From the NCBI GenBank assembly GCA_964553135.1, contig CAZKJL010000001.1, positions 744,001-808,000 on the forward strand: a stretch of DNA of 64,000 bases. Reading direction: 5' to 3'. Shown here piece after piece: positions 31,091 through 39,182 of the stretch. The notes under the pieces were generated by a model. The model searched no databases and was not told the DNA's origin. It saw only the letters and a program-made list of their open reading frames with translations. Source of the DNA: CAZKJL01 sp964553135. Its GTDB lineage: Bacteria; Patescibacteriota; Gracilibacteria; Peribacterales; Peribacteraceae. The translations under genes were made by a program, and so were the position numbers. How positions within the stretch are numbered: the first letter of the stretch is position 1; each line of letters begins with the position of its first letter.

Positions 31091-33559
31091 ATGCAAGGAG
31101 ACACGCTCGCTTTTTCCACCATGACCGATGCAGAGGTCAAGGCGTGCCTGACGAAACACAAAATCGGACTCACGGTGGAGGAAGGCCGCAAAATCGAAGA
31201 AATGCTCGGCAGACCTCCCAGCATCACCGAAGCCACCATTTGGGGAATTCAGGGCAGTGAGCACTGCAGCTACAAATCCAGCCGCAGATTCTTAAAAGCA
31301 TTCCCGACCACGGGCAAGCACGTCATTCTCGGTCCCAAAGAGGACAGCGGCATCGTCGCCGTAACGGACGGACCCAAGGGCAAGCGCTGGGGCATCGTCA
31401 TCAGCCACGAGTCGCACAATCACCCGTCCCAAGTCGTGCCGTACGAAGGCGCGGCGACGGGTGTCGGCGGTTGCGTCCGTGACGTTCTGTGCATGGGTGC
31501 ACGCGTCATCGGTGCCATGGACTCGCTTCGTCTCGGTGACCTGAAGTCCGATGAGACCCGCTCCATCGCAAGTGAAGTCATTAGAGGCGTGGCCGGTTAC
31601 GGCAATGCACTCGGCATTCCGAACCTGGGCGGCGACACGGTGTTCGATGACGGCTACAACAAGAGCTGCCTCGTGAACGTCGTCTCCGTCGGTCTCATCC
31701 GTGAGGACGAAATCATTCACAGCTATGTTGTCAAAGAGGCCGGCAAGGTCGGCTACGACATCATCATCGTCGGTAAGCCCACGGACAAAAGCGGCTTCGG
31801 CGGCGCATCGTTCGCTTCCGTCACGATGGAGGAGGACGACAAAGAGGCGAACTCCGGTGCCGTGCAGGAGCCGAACCCGTTTTTGGAACGCCATTTGCTG
31901 GCGTCCACGTACGCACTGTTCGATTGGCTCGTGCGCGAGAAGAAGATGGACAAAGTGAGCTTCAAAGATCTCGGTGCCGGTGGCAACGTTTGTGCTTCGG
32001 TGGAGCAAGTGGCTCCCATGGGCATGGGCGCCGTCGTCGACCTCGATAAAATCCACGTCGCAATCCAGGGCCTGCCGCCGCAGGTCATCGCGTGCGCCGA
32101 AACGCAGGAACGCTTCTGCTGGATCTGCCACCCGTCGCTCACGAAGCAGATTCTGAAGCACTACAACGAAACGTGGGACTTGCCCGCCGTCGCCGAAGGG
32201 GCCCGCGCCAGCGTCGTCGGAAAAGTCACGGAAGACGACACGTACGTTCTCAAACACAAAGGACACGTCGTGTGCAGCGCCAAATCCGAGGACATCACGT
32301 CGGGCTTGCAGTACGTGCGTCCCACCAAGGAGCCCGTCACGGACTTCAAGGAGCCTGCGATCGCGTGCAAAGGCGATACGGTCAAGATCGGTGCCAAAAG
32401 CTTTACGCTCGGTGATATTTTCCGCGCACTCGTCACGCATCCGTCGCACGCAAGCAAGTCGCGCGTGTTCCGTCACTACGATAAAAATATTCTGGGGAAC
32501 ACCGTCATAGAACCCGGTGAAGCCGACGCATCGGTCATCATGCCGCTTGCGGACATTCAGGCCTATGAAATCGACGGCGCTCATCCGGGCTGGGAGGAGT
32601 CGTTGTCCGAGAAGGACAAGTACACGGGCGTGGCGTTGGCTTGCGGTGGAAACGGTCGTTACGGTCGCATTTCCCCGTACTTGCAGGGCGTGAACGCCGT
32701 CATCGAAAACGTTCGCAACATCGCGGCGGTGGGCGCACTCCCCCGCGCCATTTCCGACTGCCTGAACTACGGCAACCCCGAAATCCCCGAACAGCTCTGG
32801 GCACTCGAGCAGGGCATCAAGGGAATTTCCGATGCCGCACGCGGCATCGAGATCGGAGGCGACGCCATTCCCGTCATCAGCGGCAACGTGAGCTTGTACA
32901 ACGCAACGAAGGAAGGCCCCATCGATCCCACCGCCAACGTGTGCATCATCGGAGCGATGCCGGATGCCAGGAAGGCCATCGACATGCGCCTCAAGTCCGC
33001 CGGCTCCAAGCTGTACCTGCTCGGTGAACGCAACGACGAATGCGGCGGCAGCGCGTACTACCAAGTCCTGGAGATGCTGTCGGGATCCAAGCGCAACGCT
33101 CTCCTCGGAGCCAACGTTCCGTCCCCCGATTTCGCCGAGGTTCTCAAAGAAATTTCATTCGTGACGCAGGCCGTCTCGTCCTCGATGATTCTTTCGAGCC
33201 ACGACATCAGCGAAGGCGGACTCGCTCTCGCGCTGTTTGAAATGACGACCAAGCAACGCGGACGCGGCGGCGCACTCGGCGTGTCGGTCGATCTGTCCGA
33301 CCTTTCCCCCTCCCTGCGCTCGGACACCCTTCTCTTCAGCGAGACGGGTGGATTCGTTTTGGAAGTCTCGGCCGACAAGACCGATGCGTTCGAGAAGCTC
33401 GCCAAGAAAAGCGGATGCATCGTCTCCGAGATCGGTTCCGTCGTCGCCGGATCGGATTTCACATTAAGAAGAGGCGGCACGACGTTGCTTTCTCTTAATC
33501 TCGATTCTCTGCACCCAGAGTGGTCCGAGTCACTCGAACGCGCTTTAGGATCACTGTAA
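31091..33559 (+). CDS. purL: Phosphoribosylformylglycinamidine synthase, large (PurL) subunit
   Basis: 822 residues. It converts FGAR to FGAM with ATP and ammonia in purine synthesis. Motifs: GSEHCSYKSS near residue 57, HESHNHPSQVVPYEGAATG with the catalytic His, NLGGDTVFDD, then a second AIR-synthase-like half with GGNGRYGRISPYLQ and SGNVSLYN. It is the type that works with separate PurS and PurQ, neither of which is seen here. TAGGATCCGCAC directly precedes the ATG, predicting a leaderless mRNA, and the same -10/spacer block occurs before obgE. Confidence 0.95.
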   Translation: MQGDTLAFSTMTDAEVKACLTKHKIGLTVEEGRKIEEMLGRPPSITEATIWGIQGSEHCSYKSSRRFLKAFPTTGKHVILGPKEDSGIVAVTDGPKGKRWGIVISHESHNHPSQVVPYEGAATGVGGCVRDVLCMGARVIGAMDSLRLGDLKSDETRSIASEVIRGVAGYGNALGIPNLGGDTVFDDGYNKSCLVNVVSVGLIREDEIIHSYVVKEAGKVGYDIIIVGKPTDKSGFGGASFASVTMEEDDKEANSGAVQEPNPFLERHLLASTYALFDWLVREKKMDKVSFKDLGAGGNVCASVEQVAPMGMGAVVDLDKIHVAIQGLPPQVIACAETQERFCWICHPSLTKQILKHYNETWDLPAVAEGARASVVGKVTEDDTYVLKHKGHVVCSAKSEDITSGLQYVRPTKEPVTDFKEPAIACKGDTVKIGAKSFTLGDIFRALVTHPSHASKSRVFRHYDKNILGNTVIEPGEADASVIMPLADIQAYEIDGAHPGWEESLSEKDKYTGVALACGGNGRYGRISPYLQGVNAVIENVRNIAAVGALPRAISDCLNYGNPEIPEQLWALEQGIKGISDAARGIEIGGDAIPVISGNVSLYNATKEGPIDPTANVCIIGAMPDARKAIDMRLKSAGSKLYLLGERNDECGGSAYYQVLEMLSGSKRNALLGANVPSPDFAEVLKEISFVTQAVSSSMILSSHDISEGGLALALFEMTTKQRGRGGALGVSVDLSDLSPSLRSDTLLFSETGGFVLEVSADKTDAFEKLAKKSGCIVSEIGSVVAGSDFTLRRGGTTLLSLNLDSLHPEWSESLERALGSL

Positions 33560-33617
33560 TCGGAACAGTCCAGGCGATTTGCTTTACGCGTTCTTTTGGC
33601 TTTGTTTACATGTTCGC

Positions 33618-34334
33618 ATGCATATCACTCGCTCAGCGCTTTCCGTGTTCTTCATTGCGTCGATTCTGTCCGTCTCGGTGCCCGCCGACGTTCTCGCCGG
33701 CAACCAGGCTTCCATCAAAGTGGAGCAGCTTTCCGCATCGTCGTACGGCAAATGGACGCTCCTCGCCGCCGACGGTTCGGCCATTACCAGCGAGGACAAA
33801 GGAGTCGACAAGCAGAACTACTCGTTCGGCGTTTCCCAATTCGGGCCCACGACGTTCAGCGTCACTCCACCTCCCGGAATGTCGGCCAAAATCACCGTGT
33901 ATCGCGGCGGTGACATCCTCGAGGTGAATACGTCGCAGCAGTACTCGCTCAATTTGTATCCCAATGACAACTATCGTCTGCTCGTGCAGTACGCGCTCAC
34001 CAAGCTCGGCTCACTCGGCATCACGAGCGAGCCTTCGGGCGTTCGCTTCCGCATGAAGGGCCCCACCGGTCGCACGCTCACCGGCATTACGCCCAAGACA
34101 TTCAAAAACATTCCCGTCGGAACGTATGCGGTGTACCTCGGCAAGAGCGGCGATTGTCTGCAGCCTCCGGTGCACAGCATCAAGGTGGAGGGCGAGCAGC
34201 GCAACACGCTGGAAATCACGCTCCGCTGCGATACCGCGGAGGAAGAAAGTGTCGATCGCACTCGTCCGAGCCGCAGATCCATCCGGGATTACGCGACGGA
34301 ACGCGAGACCAATCCTCGCGGCGAGAGAAAGTAA
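33618..34334 (+). CDS. Exported protein with a PEGA-like domain
   Basis: 238 residues. Signal peptide (ALSVFFIASILSVSVPADVLA), a beta-rich N-terminal domain, then a PEGA-like repeat (SLGITSEPSGVRFRMKGPTG ... IPVGTYAVYLGKSGDC) and an Arg-rich, probably disordered tail (RTRPSRRSIRDYATERETN). It is likely on the cell surface. Start at 33618: TTACAT ends 6 nt before the ATG. Confidence 0.7.
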   Translation: MHITRSALSVFFIASILSVSVPADVLAGNQASIKVEQLSASSYGKWTLLAADGSAITSEDKGVDKQNYSFGVSQFGPTTFSVTPPPGMSAKITVYRGGDILEVNTSQQYSLNLYPNDNYRLLVQYALTKLGSLGITSEPSGVRFRMKGPTGRTLTGITPKTFKNIPVGTYAVYLGKSGDCLQPPVHSIKVEGEQRNTLEITLRCDTAEEESVDRTRPSRRSIRDYATERETNPRGERK

Positions 34335-34343
34335 TCCGGGCTT

Positions 34344-35618
34344 TCAGAGCATCATCGCATCGGCCAGTTTCGTGCTGTTGCCAGCTCCCATGATGAGCAG
34401 AACGTCGTTCTCGTGCTGCAGCGTTTCGAGCGCGACTTTCGTTTTTTCCAGCGAGCCCGTCGGCCTGCACGCCACTTTGCTCGTGCGTCCGATCTCCGCC
34501 GCGAACTTGGCGACGTCGGCTTGCTCGGCGTCTTTGTCCGGGCGCGCATCGAATACTTTCGTCACGAGGAGCAAATCGGCCTGCGTGAAGGACGTCGTGA
34601 AATCCTTCCACAGCTTCAGAACGCGGTCGTTGGTATGCGGCTCGAAGACGCAGACCAGGCGCTTTCTCGGATATTCCTTCTTGATGGCCGCAATCGTGGC
34701 GCGGATTTCCACGGGATGGTGCGCATAATCGTCGATGACCGTGATGCCGTGTGCGTTCACGCCTTTCACTTCCATGCGGCGCCACGTTCCCTCGAACCCG
34801 GCGAGCTCGGCACCGGCTTTGGCAACGTCCACTCCCCTCTCCTCGGCCAAGGCGAGGACGAGCTGCGCATTTTTTTGCATATGAAGACCCGGAGTTTTGA
34901 GCGGCGTGAGCGGCTGCGTGTCGGCATCGAGGAATGCCTTCTTTGATTTTTCAGCGACTCGCTTCACCGTCGCATCCGCTCCGTGACCGATGACTTTTCC
35001 ATCGGACGGAAGTTTGGATGCGAATTCCACGAATGCCGATTCGTAGTCGGCCTGGTCTTTAAATGCGTCGAAGTGATCGCCGTCGGCGTTGGTGATGAGA
35101 ATCGTCGTCGGTTTGATGTGTAAGAAAGATCTCCTGTACTCGCACGCTTCCACGATCCACAAATTCCCCGCACCTTTGCGCCAGTTGCGCCCGCCGAGCT
35201 CCTTCATCTTGGTTCCAACGACGACATTCGGATCCAGTCCCAGATTCATGAACACGCGGGCGGCCATCGCGGTGGTCGACGATTTTCCGTGCGTGCCGCA
35301 CACGGCGATCACGTCTCCGCCGGCGCAGAGTTCACCGAGTGCTTGGAAATACGACATTTGCCGTACCTTCATGAGCGTCGCCTTCATGCGCTCGGGTGCG
35401 GTCTCCGGAATCGCTTCGGAATAGACGAAGAGATCCAGTTCTCCGGGCATCGCCGATCCGTCTTGCTTGAGAGCAACTGCGACTCCCTGCTTTACCAAAT
35501 CTTCCGTCACGGCGGATGCCGCCTTGTCGCTTCCCATCACTTCATGGCCGCGCGTCTTCATGTGCGCCGCGTACGCCGAAAGGCCGATGCCTCCGATGCC
35601 GCTGCAATAAATTTTCAT
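34344..35618 (-). CDS. murC: UDP-N-acetylmuramate--L-alanine ligase
   Basis: 424 residues. It adds L-Ala to UDP-MurNAc, the first step of the peptidoglycan stem peptide. Motifs: N-terminal YCSGIGGIGLSAYA nucleotide loop, ATP site VCGTHGKSSTTAM, VDEACEYR-type acidic segment (WIVEACEYRRSF), and IDDYAHHPVEIRATI. TATTCT ends 6 nt before the ATG. It shares a peptidoglycan role with murJ. The downstream mur genes are not in the window. Confidence 0.94.
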   Translation of the reverse strand: MKIYCSGIGGIGLSAYAAHMKTRGHEVMGSDKAASAVTEDLVKQGVAVALKQDGSAMPGELDLFVYSEAIPETAPERMKATLMKVRQMSYFQALGELCAGGDVIAVCGTHGKSSTTAMAARVFMNLGLDPNVVVGTKMKELGGRNWRKGAGNLWIVEACEYRRSFLHIKPTTILITNADGDHFDAFKDQADYESAFVEFASKLPSDGKVIGHGADATVKRVAEKSKKAFLDADTQPLTPLKTPGLHMQKNAQLVLALAEERGVDVAKAGAELAGFEGTWRRMEVKGVNAHGITVIDDYAHHPVEIRATIAAIKKEYPRKRLVCVFEPHTNDRVLKLWKDFTTSFTQADLLLVTKVFDARPDKDAEQADVAKFAAEIGRTSKVACRPTGSLEKTKVALETLQHENDVLLIMGAGNSTKLADAMML

Positions 35619-35687
35619 GTGGAAAGAATAGCACGCCGCGGTCATCTTTGCTTTTTGGCGCGCATAACTGCATACTGCAGTCCCTAC

Positions 35688-35766
<79 letters not shown>

Positions 35767-35778
35767 GCATCGAAATCG

Positions 35779-36225
35779 CTACATCGTCGCCCTCTTCAGG
35801 TCGTCGATTTGGTCGCGATGGAACAAATACAGTCGCCAGTGATCGATGACCCGGATGTTGCGCAGATTCTCCTCAAAGATGGCTTCGCGGTCTTCGGCCG
35901 AGAGTTCGGTGTTTTGTTGCATCACGACGGGTTCATCCGGGGTGCTCACCATCAATACTTTTTCGCCTGCGCGGAGAAGTCCGAAGTTTTCTTTGGCGTA
36001 CTTGTCTTTGTACTGCTCGGATTGCAAATATTGGAGCTGATTGTACCCCTGCGTGATTTGTTGCTTGAGCCCCGCGTTCCGCTCTTGCATCGCACCGAGC
36101 TGCCTGTCGAACAGAATGTTCTTGTAGTACGAAAGCGCGAGTCCGAAGGCCATGAGCCCCACGACGCACAAGCCCACCACGATGGTCATTTGTTTGGGGA
36201 TGGGGGCGACTTCGTTGTATGGCAC
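35779..36225 (-). CDS. FtsB/DivIC-like septum formation protein
   Basis: 148 residues: short cytosolic N-terminus, one membrane helix (MTIVVGLCVVGLMAFGLAL), then a coiled coil (RQLGAMQERNAGLKQQITQG) and an extracytoplasmic segment with KYAKENFGLLRAGEKVLMV, the FtsB/DivIC hallmark. It is expected to link late division proteins at the septum. The start is the GTG at 36225: TATACT ends exactly 6 nt before it, and longer frames run into the rpmA promoter region. Confidence 0.82.
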   Translation of the reverse strand: MPYNEVAPIPKQMTIVVGLCVVGLMAFGLALSYYKNILFDRQLGAMQERNAGLKQQITQGYNQLQYLQSEQYKDKYAKENFGLLRAGEKVLMVSTPDEPVVMQQNTELSAEDREAIFEENLRNIRVIDHWRLYLFHRDQIDDLKRATM

Positions 36226-36328
36226 CGCGGCAGTATAAAGTACGGAGGGCTTCGGTTGGCCTCCCTGCCGCTCTTTTTGGCATAATTTGCCTTGCATCGG
36301 CCCGAAAAATCACTAGAATCTCTCCGTT

Positions 36329-36610
36329 ATGGCTACTAAGAAAGCAGGTGGATCTACAGAAAACGGCAGAGATTCATGGTCAAAGCGCCGAGGCGTCAAA
36401 CGCTTCGGAGGCCAGACCGTCGCCGCAGGCGAAATTCTCGTTCGTCAGAAGGGCTTCAAGTTCCGCCCCGGCATCAACACGTACGCCGCCAAGGACTGGA
36501 CCATTCACTCCAACGTTGCAGGCAAGGTTGAGTACAAGAAAGTAAAAGTTGAGAAGTTCAACGGCCGCCGAGAAATGCAGACGGTCATCAGCGTCGTGGC
36601 AGCCGCCTAA
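36329..36610 (+). CDS. rpmA: 50S ribosomal protein L27
   Basis: 93 residues. Typical N-terminal MATKKAGGSTENGRDSWSKR followed by GVKRFGGQTVAAGEILVRQ and the GINTYAAKDWTIHS segment. It begins directly with the mature-type N-terminus, so no Firmicutes-style cleaved extension. Promoter TTGCAT (36292-36297) and TAGAAT (36314-36319), 16-bp spacer, with only 9 nt between -10 and ATG. Followed by a terminator and then tRNA-Ile. Confidence 0.96.
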   Translation: MATKKAGGSTENGRDSWSKRRGVKRFGGQTVAAGEILVRQKGFKFRPGINTYAAKDWTIHSNVAGKVEYKKVKVEKFNGRREMQTVISVVAAA

Positions 36611-36626
36611 TAAGTGAGTTCGTGTC

Positions 36627-36650
36627 GACGAATGTAAGATTCGTCTTTTT
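36627..36650 (+). terminator. Intrinsic terminator of rpmA
   Basis: GACGAAT-GTAAG-ATTCGTC followed by five T, 17 bp after the rpmA stop. Confidence 0.88.
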
Positions 36651-36666
36651 CGCTATACTCACGAAT

Positions 36667-36737
36667 GTGGGCCAGTAGCTCAGTTGGACTGAGGATCCGT
36701 TTCGGATCCGAGTCATAGAAAAGAGGCGCTCGCTCAC
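36667..36737 (+). repeat. tRNA-Ile 5'-end mimic with hairpin (element A)
   Basis: The first 21 bases (36667-36687) are an exact copy of 36764-36784, covering the tRNA-Ile 5' end from 2 nt upstream through the D loop. The copy then diverges. It contains a 7-bp hairpin GGATCCG-TTT-CGGATCC and closes with GCTCAC pairing with GTGGGC. TATACT ends 7 nt before it, so it may form the 5' end of the pre-tRNA transcript. It cannot be a tRNA: no anticodon or T arm. Confidence 0.65.
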
Positions 36738-36765
36738 ACGCAGTTCGCTGTATCATCCATCGTGT

Positions 36766-36842
36766 GGGCCAGTAGCTCAGTTGGTTAGAGCGCAGGACTT
36801 ATAAGCCTGTGGTCGGCGGTTCAAATCCTCCCTGGCCCACCA
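36766..36842 (+). tRNA. tRNA-Ile (TAT)
   Basis: 77 nt with encoded CCA. Acceptor GGGCCAG/CTGGCCC is perfect. The anticodon loop CTTATAA gives TAT, reading AUA codons. Two stem mismatches are seen: A31-G39 in the anticodon stem and C-T in the middle of the T stem (GGCGG/CCTCC). A copy of its 5' end lies 97 bp upstream. Confidence 0.88.
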
Positions 36843-36845
36843 AGC

Positions 36846-37820
36846 TTAGACCGGTGAACCGTCATTCTCATCCATGATCTTGCCGACGAGTTCTTCGAGC
36901 GCGTCTTCGAGCGTGACGATACCGACGGTTTTGCCGTCGTCCACCACCATGGCGAGCTGTGACATGTTCTTGCGCAGGAAGTGCAGCAAGTCATCGCAGC
37001 GCATGTCGCCGCTGACTTTGGGAATGTCGCGCGTAATGGGCAGGACCGGCGCATCCTCTTTGCCGTCCGCCAGGTCTTCCAGGATGTCGCGGCTGAGCAC
37101 GTAGCCGCGCACGTCGTTGATATCGGCACCGATGACCGGGTAGCGCGAGAAGTTGTGAGCAAACACCATCTTGGCAGCTCTGCGGATGGTCGTATCGGTT
37201 TTGCAGTAGACCATGTTCGCCACCGGCGTCATGACGTTCCTCGTGATGCGATCATTCAAAACGAACGCGCGGTGAATGAGTTCGCGTTCATCGGCATCGA
37301 TGTGCCCCGCTCCGCCTCCGAGGTTGGCGAGCGCACGGATCTGTTCCTCCGTTCCCACTTTGCGCTTGCCGGTTTTGAAGATGCGCACGACTTTTTCCAG
37401 TGCGACAACGAGCGGGTACAGAATGATGACGAGCGCACGAAGAAACGGCGCAACGTTGCGCGCAATACGCGGCGCGTAGTGTGCGCCGACGGATTTGGGG
37501 ATGATTTCCGAGAAGATGATCGTCGTGAATGTCAGCAGTGCGGTAATCACGCCGATGGAGCCGCTGCCGAAGATCGCCTCGGCCTTTCTGCCCGCCAGAA
37601 TCGGCCCGAGAATGTTCGTGATGCTCGTAAGAATGACGATGACGATGATGGCGCGCGTGGTGTGCCTGAGGAGCTGCTTCAGTTCCACCGCCCCCCAACG
37701 CTTTTTGGCGATCATCACTTCCACTTCGGCGGGGCTCACGCTCAGGATCGCCGAGTCGATCATGGCGAAAAAGCCCGAGAGAATGACGAATCCGAGGATG
37801 AATGCGACCAGTTGAATCAT
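36846..37820 (-). CDS. CNNM/CorB-type transporter-like protein (DUF21 + CBS)
   Basis: 324 residues. N-terminal DUF21 membrane domain with about four helices (FILGFVILSGFFAMIDSAIL; the small-residue PAEVE loop; FSEIIPKSVGA), then paired CBS domains (RNVMTPVANMVYCKTDTTIR; VVDDGKTVGIVTLEDALEEL). The group includes magnesium exporters and the so-called hemolysin C proteins. The usual C-terminal CorC_HlyC domain is absent, since the protein ends right after the second CBS. TAGAAT lies 8 nt before the ATG. It begins 3 bp after tRNA-Ile on the opposite strand. Confidence 0.88.
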   Translation of the reverse strand: MIQLVAFILGFVILSGFFAMIDSAILSVSPAEVEVMIAKKRWGAVELKQLLRHTTRAIIVIVILTSITNILGPILAGRKAEAIFGSGSIGVITALLTFTTIIFSEIIPKSVGAHYAPRIARNVAPFLRALVIILYPLVVALEKVVRIFKTGKRKVGTEEQIRALANLGGGAGHIDADERELIHRAFVLNDRITRNVMTPVANMVYCKTDTTIRRAAKMVFAHNFSRYPVIGADINDVRGYVLSRDILEDLADGKEDAPVLPITRDIPKVSGDMRCDDLLHFLRKNMSQLAMVVDDGKTVGIVTLEDALEELVGKIMDENDGSPV

Positions 37821-37896
37821 GAATGCTCATTCTAAAGCCCCAAACATTCCGAGTCCATCCGTTGACCCGGGGCGCCGTTTCCATGATCATGAGCTC

Positions 37897-38340
37897 ATGA
37901 AGCACTCCTCACTCGCAATTGTCGGCCTTTCGATCGTTCTTGCGGCATGCACCGCGCATGCTCCCACCGAAGGCAGCTCCTCAAGCTCGTCGTCCGTGTC
38001 ATCGTCCGCTTCCTCTGCCGCTCAAGCCGAGGCCATGATCACGACTCCCCTGCCGAACGCCGTGGTCACGAGTCCGCTCACGATCACGGGCAAGGCGCGC
38101 GGTTTCTGGTTCTTCGAGGCTTCGCTTCCCGTTTCCTTGGAAGACGACAAGGGCCACGTGTTCGCAACACTCCCCGCTCACACCGATGAGGAGTGGATGA
38201 CGACCGACTTCGTGAATTTCAGCATCGACCTCGAATTCATCTCTCCGAAAACCAAGGGCTTCATCGTGGTTTCCAAGGACAATCCGTCCGGAGACCCCGA
38301 GCGCGAGGCAAGCATTCGCATCCCCGTTCTCTTCAACTAG
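37897..38340 (+). CDS. Lipoprotein with a Gmad2-like immunoglobulin domain
   Basis: 147 residues. Lipobox LAAC (IVLAACTAHA), a Ser-rich linker, then a beta-sandwich domain: ITTPLPNAVVTSPLTITGKA ... FWFFEASLPVSLEDDKG ... FINFSIDLEF-type strand. This pattern is the Gmad2 domain seen in germination and surface lipoproteins. TTGACC (37862-37867) and GATCAT (37885-37890), 17 bp apart, end 6 nt before the ATG, so the start is well supported. Confidence 0.78.
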   Translation: MKHSSLAIVGLSIVLAACTAHAPTEGSSSSSSSVSSSASSAAQAEAMITTPLPNAVVTSPLTITGKARGFWFFEASLPVSLEDDKGHVFATLPAHTDEEWMTTDFVNFSIDLEFISPKTKGFIVVSKDNPSGDPEREASIRIPVLFN

Positions 38341-38408
38341 AAGCCAAAAAGTCGATGCAGGTACGTTTGATATTTGACGGTGCTTCGACGCATCTCCAAA
38401 CTCCACCC

Positions 38409-39182
38409 ATGTCAAAAAATTTGAGGGGGCTGGAATCATTGAGCAATGCGTCACTCCGATACTTGGAACCGACGCGGGTCGCCGATGCGTACAACGTGGG
38501 GTCGGACAGCGCGATTCAATCGGCACACTTTGTCAGCGGACTTTGCATCAGGCTTCACAATGATCTTCTGCGCTTGGCCGAGCCCGGGGAATACGAAGCG
38601 ACGAAGGAGCGATGGGAAGTCGAGATGAACGATGCTCTTTCCGAGAGCGTTGAGCCCGATCAGAGAGCTCAGGCGATGCAACTCGGGAGAGCATATGCCG
38701 ACGCACGAACTCTGGAGGAACTTCTGATGTTCAATCAGAAGCCTCTGCAGGAGACATTCGGCATCGAGGGAAACCAAATAGAGGGCGTCCAGGTTCTCTC
38801 GCATCGCGTGCACAAATTGGATGGCCTGACCTCCGAACATTCCATGAGAGGATTGCTCGGGAAGTCGTATGACCAAATCAACGGCCACATTAACAAAGCT
38901 GAAACCATCGTCATGGCCCAAAGACAGCTTCTTTTTGCTTTACCTGAAGAAATGTGGGTGCGTTACATGCTCCCGCACCATATGGATTTGGAGCTTTTCT
39001 TCGAGCAACTCGTCGGCACTCGCATCAAGTATCAGGAGATTTTGTCATCGCACCCGGACAGAAATGTGGCGCACGGCGCACGCGGAATGGCATCGTATTT
39101 TTCCACGATTCAGGCGTTCGCCGAGCAGCATCAAGAAAGCTTGGATGATCGCGAAATGTGGGCCGATGCGGTCTTGGCTTAA
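38409..39182 (+). CDS. Hypothetical helical protein
   Basis: 257 residues, mostly alpha-helical and hydrophilic, without signal or membrane segment. No family recognised. Segments such as MLPHHMDLELFFEQLVGTRI look ordered. The start at 38409 is favoured by TTGACG and a 17-bp spacer ending in CAAACT, 6 nt before the ATG. Its stop overlaps the stop of the convergent cca gene (TTAA). Confidence 0.55.
   Translation: MSKNLRGLESLSNASLRYLEPTRVADAYNVGSDSAIQSAHFVSGLCIRLHNDLLRLAEPGEYEATKERWEVEMNDALSESVEPDQRAQAMQLGRAYADARTLEELLMFNQKPLQETFGIEGNQIEGVQVLSHRVHKLDGLTSEHSMRGLLGKSYDQINGHINKAETIVMAQRQLLFALPEEMWVRYMLPHHMDLELFFEQLVGTRIKYQEILSSHPDRNVAHGARGMASYFSTIQAFAEQHQESLDDREMWADAVLA

Noticed and set aside
36667..36737. 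Element A as a tRNA or tRNA pseudogene
   Set aside because: Only the 5' 19 bases match; anticodon and T arms are absent and it closes on itself with a different stem.
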